DNA of 64,000 nt from Paraglaciecola mesophila KMM 241 (GTDB taxonomy: Bacteria > Pseudomonadota > Gammaproteobacteria > Enterobacterales > Alteromonadaceae), in NCBI RefSeq assembly GCF_000315015.1, contig NZ_BAEP01000024.1, positions 27,763-91,762 on the forward strand, in the 5' to 3' direction. Within the stretch, counting starts at the first letter, position 1, and every line of letters begins with the position of its first letter. Below, in pieces: positions 37,956 through 46,066 of this stretch. A program made the translations under genes and the position numbers. A model generated the notes under the pieces. The model saw only the letters and a list, made by a program, of their open reading frames with translations. It was not told the origin of the DNA and did no database searches.

Positions 37956-39974
37956 TCAAAAGTAGGGGAATATGGTATTTGCCTGCTCGATATCGACTGA
38001 CTTGCCATGGCGATTAACGGCCCGGTATTTCCCTAATTCGACTGGTTTAAGGTAGCCAGCAACTTGCTCTAAATCGTTTAATCGAACCCCTTGGCTGACC
38101 AAGTACGTTAAGTAGGTATGCCTTAACACCTCACCAGAAGGCTGATCTGGATAAGGTAACTCAGCATCATGGGCAGCGTTGATCATGAGTTGATTAAAAT
38201 CTTCAACACTAAGCGGGTTTAACCATAATAAATCATCGTCCTTCAGCATTTCGCAAAGCTGTTCAAGGACAATGATTAATTGGCCAGCCAGCGGTATTTG
38301 CCGCGCATATGCACCCGTTATATTCAGCTTCGCTTCGCCTAGCAAACAATCAGCTTTGGTAATTTGGCGCAGTTCAGTGATATTTACACCGCTTAACAAA
38401 AAGCCGATTACGAGCTTAGCTTGCTTATTTGCAACCCGATACAAGGCTTGACACTCATCAGTGGTGAGTAAACGGATGTTTTCTTGCTCGGGTTGAGGAC
38501 TCTTTTGGGGTTGAAGACTCTCTTGCGGTTGATGACTCTGCTGCTCACCGAGACGCAACGCTTGTGCTTTGGCTTCTAACTGCGCCTGGTGCGCCCCCGG
38601 CAATTTTGAATAAGGCTGGCCGCGCTGCTCACCGGGTAAAACCACAAAATTGGTGCTGCCTAAATTGGATGAACTTTTACGCACAATAAAGCTGAATAAT
38701 AATAATGCCGCTACAGCACATACAATGGCAGCAATGATGCTGATTAAGGTGTCTTGCCAGTAGTTAGGGCCCACAGGAAACTCTGGAGTAAAGGGCGGTT
38801 CGAGTATGCTTATTTTGGCATCGAACGGTTTCGATACTTCTTGTTCAACCAGCTGATTATTTAGCGTTTTCGCCTGTAATTGTAAGTCTTTGAGGGCATC
38901 ATCTAACCGTCGATACTCGGCCAATTTTTGATTAAATTGCTGCGCTTGATCTTGGAAGTCTGCTAATTGCGCTTGCAAACTGTTCACTTTGCCCACAGAA
39001 GCGGCTAAATTCCGCTGAGAATCCTGCAAATATAAAAGCTGGCTGTCGGCTATTTGGTTTGCTAGCTCTTCTTTCAAGGCCTTCGCCTTTTGCTGTTTGG
39101 CCACCACTTCAGGATCACGTTGCAGGTATTGCTGTGTATATCGCTCTGACAGCGCTGACAACTCACCCTCTAGAGCTTGCAGTACAGCTCGGTTCGCATC
39201 GATACTTGGGCGATCCGTGGGACGCTCAACTTGCTGACCACTTGCTAATGATGCATTAAGACTGTCTAGTTCTGCTAGCGCTTGCGCTTTTTGCGCTTCG
39301 GCCTCGTCTAAAGAATTACTCAATCCCTTGATTTTATTAGGAATAATATTTTCATTACGCTCTAAAGAGATAATATTATTGGCCTCAGAAAACGCCTCTA
39401 CTACGTGCTTCTGTTCAGTGATTTTTTGCTCTAATAGCGCCAGTTGTTGTTGGTACTGCAGTTCTTCGTCAGAGCCGTTACTAAGCTTCTCCCGCTCCAA
39501 CAACGAGATATACAATGACAACCACTGTTGCAATACATCCTCAAGCAAGCCAGGAGCCGGCCCCGTGGTTTGTAAGGTGATAATCTTGCCTGTTTCACTG
39601 GCCGTTGCGCTAAGCATATCTCGTAACTGCTGAACATTAAGATCAATTAAATGGTCTTCTCGCAGCTTAGTTGATAGCGCCTGTAACGTGCTATTGCTGG
39701 TTAAACGTTTCTGGTTAAGGCTAAGTTGCTGCTGGGCTATATAATCAAGCTCTTCGGCATTTTGCGAGGTGTAAGCAAAGTGCATAATCGCCTGACTTTG
39801 ATACTCAGGCGCTCTGGTCCAAATAAAGAGATTGGCCAAGATCATCACAAAAAGAAACGTACCTACGAGTACTTGCCATCGCTTGGTTTGTATCTTTTGT
39901 TGCTCTTGCGCAGCGATAGGGTCGTAACCACCGTTTGGCATATTGGGAATATAATCAACTTTGTTAAAGGGCAT
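37956..39974 (-). CDS. Wzz/GumC-like chain-length protein fused to a degenerate tyrosine-recombinase-like domain
   Basis: A 672-residue inner-membrane protein. A membrane helix at about 33-52 is followed by a periplasmic Wzz-type domain with long coiled coils (about 170-385), the proline motif PPFTPEFPVGPN and a second membrane helix at about 408-433. A Gln/Pro-rich linker (about 455-488) then leads to a cytoplasmic domain of about 180 residues. This last part reads like a tyrosine-recombinase catalytic domain: SGVNITELRQIT (box-I position with Asn instead of Arg), LRHTYLTYLVSQGV with Arg-His near 617, and GYLKP where a GH is usual, then a Tyr in LGKYRAV. The usual GumC partner domain would be a tyrosine kinase. 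The substitutions predict loss of recombination but possible DNA or protein binding. Confidence 0.75.
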   Translation of the reverse strand: MPFNKVDYIPNMPNGGYDPIAAQEQQKIQTKRWQVLVGTFLFVMILANLFIWTRAPEYQSQAIMHFAYTSQNAEELDYIAQQQLSLNQKRLTSNSTLQALSTKLREDHLIDLNVQQLRDMLSATASETGKIITLQTTGPAPGLLEDVLQQWLSLYISLLEREKLSNGSDEELQYQQQLALLEQKITEQKHVVEAFSEANNIISLERNENIIPNKIKGLSNSLDEAEAQKAQALAELDSLNASLASGQQVERPTDRPSIDANRAVLQALEGELSALSERYTQQYLQRDPEVVAKQQKAKALKEELANQIADSQLLYLQDSQRNLAASVGKVNSLQAQLADFQDQAQQFNQKLAEYRRLDDALKDLQLQAKTLNNQLVEQEVSKPFDAKISILEPPFTPEFPVGPNYWQDTLISIIAAIVCAVAALLLFSFIVRKSSSNLGSTNFVVLPGEQRGQPYSKLPGAHQAQLEAKAQALRLGEQQSHQPQESLQPQKSPQPEQENIRLLTTDECQALYRVANKQAKLVIGFLLSGVNITELRQITKADCLLGEAKLNITGAYARQIPLAGQLIIVLEQLCEMLKDDDLLWLNPLSVEDFNQLMINAAHDAELPYPDQPSGEVLRHTYLTYLVSQGVRLNDLEQVAGYLKPVELGKYRAVNRHGKSVDIEQANTIFPYF

Positions 39975-40335
39975 TGCACGATTCCATTTAGCACTGATAC
40001 GAAGAGGAAATAAAAGAACTAGCGAAGCTTAGGATAAAACGTATCAATTTATTGCCTATCATATTTAGTCTAATTAGGTTTACCGTTGATTAAAACATGA
40101 CGCAATACTCAGCCACTACTAAAAAATTAATTCGCTTGGATTTTAATCGATATGATCGTGACTGATAAGGGATCGGGCTCTAGGTTGAGTGCTATGGATT
40201 GTGGGCTTAGGGTAGTGAATCGTGCATTGTGAGCAAACTACCGTCAGCGCGCAGTAAAAAGACTAACTTGGCGCGCTGACTTGTTGAGTGCTTTTGCCGC
40301 TATATTGAGAGTACGTTAAGACTTCATTGAGTGCG
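39975..40335. other. Intergenic region with hairpin and short direct repeat
   Basis: About 360 bases. TCAGCGCGC (40244-40252) and GCGCGCTGA (40271-40279) can pair over an 18-base loop downstream of the oxidase gene. An imperfect direct repeat (40304-40324 and 40326-40344) duplicates the end of that gene. The promoter of the Wzz-like gene should also be here. Confidence 0.5.
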
Positions 40336-41490
40336 TTAAGACTTGGGTAACCCGGCAAAAAACGCTTGGCTCTCAGTTAAAATACGCTCTGTTTCTTGTG
40401 GCTCAAGTTGCTTCGACCAATCTCCTGGTTTAAAGGTACCGCCTAAGATCATGTAGTCATTTCGCGAGAACATATACAGCGGGCCTTTACCACTGCCGCC
40501 GCCCACAGTAAGAAAATCTACCGCTGGATCTGGTGGGAGCAATATCAACTGGCCTTTTGCAGGGGTAATACCTTCATCACCGAACAAGGCACGTGAACCT
40601 AAACCAGTGCAATTGAACACGACGGGCTCTTGTAACGCATGTATTTCGTCTTGGTCTTTGAAGTCGCGGATCACAAATTCACCACCTGCAGCCCTAACGT
40701 CTTGGATCAAGCGGCGTAGAAAGGTGGCAGTCTCCACCAGCATGGTAGCCGACACAGTACAGTAATTTGTCGGAAAGGGATGATCACCAGGGCCGTATGT
40801 GTCTCGATAAGGGTAAAACTGACTAAATGGGCTATCCGCCTTCGGAGGAGTGTTGCTTGCAGTGTATAGCTCTATCCATTTTATCGCGTAGTCGTCACCC
40901 ACCATACGGGCAAAGGTTTCATGGGATATTTGCGCTGCTAGTTGCAGCTGTAATTTAAAAGCGGCTGAAGACACTAAAGGGTCATGCACGCTAAACGGAC
41001 CCCATTCGCCACCGGCGACTTGCGATGTGGTGTGCCGCGCCATTTCACGGGTATAAATGGTCACGCTCCAGCCTGCTTCTTGCAATAATCTGGCTGTGGT
41101 GAGGCCCATAACGCCGCCCCCAACAATCGCTGCTTTTTTACCTTTAGCATTGCTCATTTCAGCATTTTTGACTTCACTAACCGCTAATGCAGAAGAGCCC
41201 CAAGATAGGGTAACGCCACCGCCACCATGTCCATAATTGTGCACTAGGATTTTATCACCGAAAGGTTCGCTTCTGACCACAAAGCCTTCGGCCCTGTAAG
41301 GTCTATGGCCGACAATTTCAGTGATGATATTATTGGCAGATATTCTTGGTGCCACCATGGGGTTTCGAGAAAATGGTCGCTCAAAGCCTTTGTTTACTGG
41401 TGTTTGCGTACAACCACTTAGCGATGCCGCAACCGCTCCAGCCCCCAGACCTTGTAAAAAATGTCTACGCTTTAGTTCTCGATGCAACAT
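40336..41490 (-). CDS. Tat-exported FAD-dependent D-amino-acid-oxidase relative, apparently circularly permuted
   Basis: A 384-residue protein beginning with a twin-arginine signal (KRRHFLQGLGAGAVAASLSGC) that also contains a lipobox. Next comes a block that in ordinary D-amino-acid oxidases is C-terminal: VGHRPYRAEGFVVR, with the substrate-carboxylate Arg, and VHNYGHGGGGVTLSWG. Only then follows the FAD-binding Rossmann motif IVGGGVMGLTTARLL (near residue 122), then VFNCTGLGSRALFGD and GGTFKPGDW, after which the protein stops. The order is therefore end-first compared with the animal enzyme. The flavin and substrate residues are retained, so activity is likely, probably on an amino acid or amine in the periplasm. 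Not part of an obvious pathway here. Confidence 0.82.
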   Translation of the reverse strand: MLHRELKRRHFLQGLGAGAVAASLSGCTQTPVNKGFERPFSRNPMVAPRISANNIITEIVGHRPYRAEGFVVRSEPFGDKILVHNYGHGGGGVTLSWGSSALAVSEVKNAEMSNAKGKKAAIVGGGVMGLTTARLLQEAGWSVTIYTREMARHTTSQVAGGEWGPFSVHDPLVSSAAFKLQLQLAAQISHETFARMVGDDYAIKWIELYTASNTPPKADSPFSQFYPYRDTYGPGDHPFPTNYCTVSATMLVETATFLRRLIQDVRAAGGEFVIRDFKDQDEIHALQEPVVFNCTGLGSRALFGDEGITPAKGQLILLPPDPAVDFLTVGGGSGKGPLYMFSRNDYMILGGTFKPGDWSKQLEPQETERILTESQAFFAGLPKS

Positions 41491-41681
41491 GTATTCCTCT
41501 CAATTTTTTGTTTTTTTGCACCAGCGCCCACTGCAAACTGATGCATGGGATTACAAGAAATACTGGCTCAGGCCACCCTAAGCAAAGTGCCTGCCAAAAA
41601 CCGAAGACGATTGAAAAGTTGATAGTGATAAAGCTAAGACGCAAGAATTAAGGGTTAAAAAGCGATAGAAGCATTGATTCG

Positions 41682-42632
41682 TTAGTTGAAGACGCTTTTT
41701 GCCCATTGAATAAAGTCGGCAGTGACTTGATCGCGATTGATTTCGCTTAACAATTCGTGACGTCCGTCTTGGTAGAATTGATGTGTGACCTGAGTTAACC
41801 CCTGTTTTTGATAGGCGTTTAGTAATCGTTGAACGCCTTTGCCTTTTTCACCTACGGGATCATCAGTGCCTGAAAACACATAAATCGGCAGGGTCTTATC
41901 TATTTTTTTGAGGGCGTGCTCAGACGCTATCGTGCCTAATGCGGTAAACATGTCGTGCCAGGTTTGGGTAGAGCATTCAAAACCACACAGAGGGTCAGCG
42001 ACATATTTGTCGACTTCAGCTTCATCTCTAGATAGCCAGTCAAACTCAGTACGATTGGGTTTAAACGCTTTATTGTATGCACCAAATACCATGCTCAAAA
42101 TGACGGGGCTATGCCCTGTAGGGCTTAACCTGCGCCGCTCAAACCGCGCTAACATCTGGCCCACCCTGAGCAATGCGCCAACCGGCCCATTGGTTGCTAA
42201 TAGGGCCGCGGCCGAAATAGTATCACCATAACGCGCCATATAATCTTGGGTCATAAACGAGCCCATGGAATGACCGAGTAAGATAATGGGTGTATTGGGT
42301 AGGCGCTGTTGAATATGTTGATTAACCACTGCTAAATCATTTACCGCTTTATGCCAGCCGTCTTCATCCGCCATATGCCCCAATTCGCGATCCGCTAAAA
42401 CTGACTGACCATGCCCTCGGTGATCGTTCGCTACCACAGCAAAACCTGCGTCATTAAGCGCCAAAGCGAACCGCTCGTATCGCAGGGCATGCTCACTCAT
42501 ACCATGAGCAATATGCACCACTGCACGTACGTTATTTGCAGGCTCACTACTGGCTGCCTCTCCGCCGGTTGGCAGCCACTGATAACAACTCAGTTTCAGG
42601 CCATCACTGCCCGTCACGCTAAAGGTTTGCAT
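41682..42632 (-). CDS. Alpha/beta hydrolase, monoglyceride-lipase-like
   Basis: A 316-residue hydrolase of the serine aminopeptidase S33/Hydrolase_4 group. The oxyanion segment is HIAHGMSEH, the nucleophile elbow is GHSMGSF, an Asp lies in FSGTDDPVGEKG, and the catalytic His is in GRHELLSEIN. This is the lysophospholipase/monoacylglycerol-lipase pattern. There is no signal peptide. It stands just downstream of an acyl-CoA synthetase, so release and activation of fatty acids is a reasonable joint role (inference). Confidence 0.85.
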   Translation of the reverse strand: MQTFSVTGSDGLKLSCYQWLPTGGEAASSEPANNVRAVVHIAHGMSEHALRYERFALALNDAGFAVVANDHRGHGQSVLADRELGHMADEDGWHKAVNDLAVVNQHIQQRLPNTPIILLGHSMGSFMTQDYMARYGDTISAAALLATNGPVGALLRVGQMLARFERRRLSPTGHSPVILSMVFGAYNKAFKPNRTEFDWLSRDEAEVDKYVADPLCGFECSTQTWHDMFTALGTIASEHALKKIDKTLPIYVFSGTDDPVGEKGKGVQRLLNAYQKQGLTQVTHQFYQDGRHELLSEINRDQVTADFIQWAKSVFN

Positions 42633-42706
42633 AGTCTCTCCAGAAAAGCCTTACATTGCGACACCTAAGCGTTAGGTGACCATTAAGGCGGCGATATTTT
42701 GTTGGC

Positions 42707-44350
42707 CTAGTGCAGGTCTTCTTCCCATAGTATGCCCTCACCACGGTCTTCATCAAACAACCAACTATAATGACGCTCTACATCACTGCGCTTAACCTTA
42801 GTGGTGGCGGTGAGTAAATCATTTTCTACCGTCCAGCCGTGGCTACATACCATAATAAAATCGAGTTTTTGATGACTTTCCAGCTGACTGTTAACGTGCT
42901 TTAAAGTGTCTTGCAGGGATTTAATCACTTCGCTTGATTTACGCTTGCACGACTGATTAAGCACCACCATGGCCACTGGTTGCTTTTGCCCAGAGCCCAG
43001 TACGCAGGCTTGCTCCACATTTAAGTTAGCAAACAGCAAGCTTTCAATCGGCACTGGCATCACATACTTGCCCTTTGCGGTCTTAAACTGCTCTTTGATA
43101 CGCCCGGTTATCTTATAAGCGCCATTGTCGGTAATAGTCGCCACATCACCTGTTCTAAACCAACCATCAACGAAGTTTTCAGCTGTCGCTTCTGGGTCGT
43201 TATAATATTCTGAAAAGACCAAATCACCACGAATAAGAATTTCGCTATCAGGAGAAAGCTTCATATCGATGTTGGGCATAGGTTTGCCGATTGTACCTAA
43301 ATCTTGGTGACTGAAGGGCATATTACCACTGGCAAGGCCGGTGGTTTCTGTCATGCCCCACCCTTCGTTGATTGGAATACCTAAGCGGTGATACCAGGCC
43401 AAAACAGACTCTGACATAGGCGCGGCGCCCGAGCCAAAGGTACGGGCCTTGTGTAAGCCGAGTTTTTTGCGAATTTTACTGGCAACCAACTTACCGATAA
43501 TCGGTAATTTGAGCATTTTATCCAGCTTTTCAGCACCCACTTGGCTGATGACCTGAGCCTGAAATACCGACCATAAGCGCGGTACAGACGAGAATCCCGT
43601 CGGGCTAGCGTGTTGAATATCCGCCACGAACGTTTGCAAATTCTCAGTAAAATAGACCTCAACTTTACGGCGCACAAATACCGCCACTAAACTGCGCTCG
43701 GTAATATGGGCTAACGGTAAATAACTGATTGAGCGATCGCCATCTCTTATTTCAAAAAGTTTAATGACATTATCTGCCGCAGAAGAAAAGTTCTTATGAG
43801 AAAGTACTACGCCTTTAGGCAAAGAGGTGGTGCCTGATGTATAAGAAATCGTTGCCATATCTTCACTGGTTGGCAAGTGTGGCTCGTCGATAGGGTCGAA
43901 GGCTTTGAGCCAGTCGTCCCACTTTTCATGACATTCCACCGTGGGGTAAGGAAATGAGATGCTTAATAAGGTGCTAGGAATGGCTGCTTTTGCTGCATCA
44001 AGATTATCCAATTTACCCACGAATATCGCTTTTGCGCCACTGTGATTAATCACGTGCTCGATAATATTCACCCCAGCAGTGGCGTAAATAGGCACACTGA
44101 CCATGCCCGCCATGGTAATGGCGAAATCGGCGATGATCCACTCGGCGCAGTTTTTCGACATAATAACGATGCGATCGCCTTTTTCGAACCCTTGGGCGCG
44201 TAACCCTTGCGCAATACGCTTGGCTTGATCCGTGACTTCAGCCCAGCTAAACGTGCGCCATTGACGCTCAATGGGTTGATGAAACATGGGCTTATTTGGA
44301 TGCGCTTCGTTACCTGCAAATAAGCTATGCAGTACCGTTGTATTGTCCAT
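42707..44350 (-). CDS. AMP-binding long-chain acyl-CoA synthetase-like protein
   Basis: A 547-residue adenylate-forming enzyme. The phosphate loop is YTSGTTSLPKGVVLSH, the core motif GWGMTETTG, then GWFRTGDVATI and the fatty-acyl-synthetase signature GRIKEQFKTAKGKYV. These residues support ATP-dependent activation of a carboxylic acid to its CoA ester, most likely a medium or long fatty acid. It is minus-strand between an enoyl-CoA hydratase/isomerase and the lipase-like gene. Confidence 0.88.
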   Translation of the reverse strand: MDNTTVLHSLFAGNEAHPNKPMFHQPIERQWRTFSWAEVTDQAKRIAQGLRAQGFEKGDRIVIMSKNCAEWIIADFAITMAGMVSVPIYATAGVNIIEHVINHSGAKAIFVGKLDNLDAAKAAIPSTLLSISFPYPTVECHEKWDDWLKAFDPIDEPHLPTSEDMATISYTSGTTSLPKGVVLSHKNFSSAADNVIKLFEIRDGDRSISYLPLAHITERSLVAVFVRRKVEVYFTENLQTFVADIQHASPTGFSSVPRLWSVFQAQVISQVGAEKLDKMLKLPIIGKLVASKIRKKLGLHKARTFGSGAAPMSESVLAWYHRLGIPINEGWGMTETTGLASGNMPFSHQDLGTIGKPMPNIDMKLSPDSEILIRGDLVFSEYYNDPEATAENFVDGWFRTGDVATITDNGAYKITGRIKEQFKTAKGKYVMPVPIESLLFANLNVEQACVLGSGQKQPVAMVVLNQSCKRKSSEVIKSLQDTLKHVNSQLESHQKLDFIMVCSHGWTVENDLLTATTKVKRSDVERHYSWLFDEDRGEGILWEEDLH

Positions 44351-44428
44351 TATCTACTCCTATATCAATAAATTAGGACCTACGGCGCATTACCCAAAAT
44401 ATGCCGCTATGTCCTTATGTTAGTACGA

Positions 44429-45211
44429 CTACCGACCAGTGAATTGCGCTTTACGTTTGGCTAAAAACGCGCGGCTACCTTCTTTGGCATCTTCACTATT
44501 GGCACATATTTTTTGTAATTTGGCTTCATGGTCAAACGTATCACTCAAGCTGCTTTGCGTAGCAACATTTAACGCCTCTTTGGCGTAACGCAATGCTAGT
44601 GGCGCTTTAGTAGTGAGTTCGTTAGCCAGTGCCATAGTTTCATCGAGTAGTGCAGCGTTTGCTACCACGCGATTACACAATCCCAGATGCAAACACTCCA
44701 TTGCGTTTAATTTTGCGCCCAACGCGATCAGCTCGTAAGCGCGTTTACGCCCCACTGTTTGCGCAAGGTGCCAAGTAGCGCCGCCATCAGGAATCAAACC
44801 AATGGCACTAAAAGCCTGATAAATATAGGCATCCTCGGCCATCACCGTTAAATCACATGCCATAGCGAACGCGCTACCAATGCCAGCGGCTGCGCCGTTA
44901 ACGGCGCTAATCCAGGGTTTTGGTGCTTGCGTTATTGCCATCAAAGCGGGTTTGTATTCTTGTATCAAGCCCTGCTCTACATCTACGTCATCGGGCATAG
45001 CTTCACTTAAATCTGCGCCTGCACTGAAAGCTCGGCCGTCCCCCATAAGCACCACAGCACGTATGCTGTCGTCGGCATTGACCTTGCTCGCGGCTTTACG
45101 AAAAGCCTGACGCTGGCTCTCGTCAAAGGCATTGAGCTTATCAGGACGATTAAAGCAAATAACGGCAACGCTGCCGTGGATAGAAGTGGTGACTGACAAT
45201 GCTTGGGACAC
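44429..45211 (-). CDS. Enoyl-CoA hydratase/isomerase family (PaaG-like)
   Basis: A 260-residue crotonase-fold enzyme. The oxyanion-hole segments are AFSAGADLSEA and NGAAAGIGSAFAMACD. Of the two catalytic glutamates of classical hydratase, the first is replaced (QAFSAIGLIPDGG has Ala) and the second site keeps a Glu (AYELIALG). The GLIPDGG sequence is typical of PaaG-like isomerases. A double-bond isomerase role is therefore more likely than hydration. The next gene on the strand is the acyl-CoA synthetase, 78 bases away. Confidence 0.83.
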   Translation of the reverse strand: MSQALSVTTSIHGSVAVICFNRPDKLNAFDESQRQAFRKAASKVNADDSIRAVVLMGDGRAFSAGADLSEAMPDDVDVEQGLIQEYKPALMAITQAPKPWISAVNGAAAGIGSAFAMACDLTVMAEDAYIYQAFSAIGLIPDGGATWHLAQTVGRKRAYELIALGAKLNAMECLHLGLCNRVVANAALLDETMALANELTTKAPLALRYAKEALNVATQSSLSDTFDHEAKLQKICANSEDAKEGSRAFLAKRKAQFTGR

Positions 45212-45426
45212 AATGTTTGCTCTCTACTCGAAATGGCTCGTTTAGCTTCTGGGCTGCGCCTTAATAGCGCTACCGCGAAAGAGCGAGCGTATAAAAATGA
45301 CGCGAAAGAAATAAACCATGCCATCAAGTAAGTAGAAAGGTAAATTGAATCTAACTATGGGGGACCATATTCAGATGTTATAGAAGTGTTAATATGCTAA
45401 TTATTGCCGTTTTTTCGGCTATTAAC

Positions 45427-45450
45427 GCCGCAATTACTTTAATTAGCGGC
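45427..45450 (-). terminator. Possible terminator of the oxoprolinase-regulator operon
   Basis: GCCGCAATT pairs with AATTAGCGGC with one bulge, 17 bases past the regulator stop. There is no strong T run. Confidence 0.35.
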
Positions 45451-45467
45451 GCAAAAAATACATGTTG

Positions 45468-46064
45468 TTACAAAGACGCCGCTGCGCGCGACGCCTGATC
45501 ATATAAGCCTGACATTGAACGAAGCGTTGAGGCCAGCTTAGCCAATTCTTGTTGGTCGATATCGAGCATTTGTAGCCCATCGAGTAAACATTGCTCCCGC
45601 ACGCGGCCATACTCCTCACAAGCCAACTTCCCCCTGTTGGACGTAGCATAAAAAACCTCCTTACCACGCTTTGTACCTGTGACTAACTCTAGTTTCAGCA
45701 GTTTTTTAAGCGCGTAATTCACTGTGTGGGTATCAATAATATTCAGCATAAAGGCTATGTCGTTCAGGCGCTTTTCACGCCCTCTATGATTGATATTGTG
45801 CAGTATTAAAATATCTAGCACCGCCAATTCACCAATACCTGCTGCATTAGCGCAGCGCACCATCCACTGTGAAAAGGCGTTGTACACCACAGTCATGCCA
45901 TATTCGACTTCAGATAATGGCCAATTTCCATCACTGGCCAAATGTTCAGACGAGACGATTTTTCTTCGGTTATCCATGCCTTGGGTATCTGAGTGCTCCA
46001 TATCAGTTCGTTCGCGACCAGTCGCTTCAGCTGTGGCCTTAGTCGTTTTGTCCTTTTCGCTCAC
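45468..46064 (-). CDS. MarR-like winged-helix regulator
   Basis: A 198-residue protein with a variable, charged N-terminal 40 residues and then a winged helix (about 75-150). The sequence LNDIAFMLNIIDTHTVNYALKKLLKLELVTGTKRGKEVFYATSNRG has the recognition helix and wing of the MarR-like group that often accompanies hydantoinase/oxoprolinase genes. It starts two bases after the oxoprolinase stop, so the two are cotranscribed. It is the natural candidate to bind the palindrome at 50015-50042. Confidence 0.8.
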   Translation of the reverse strand: MSEKDKTTKATAEATGRERTDMEHSDTQGMDNRRKIVSSEHLASDGNWPLSEVEYGMTVVYNAFSQWMVRCANAAGIGELAVLDILILHNINHRGREKRLNDIAFMLNIIDTHTVNYALKKLLKLELVTGTKRGKEVFYATSNRGKLACEEYGRVREQCLLDGLQMLDIDQQELAKLASTLRSMSGLYDQASRAAASL

Positions 46065-46066
46065 GA

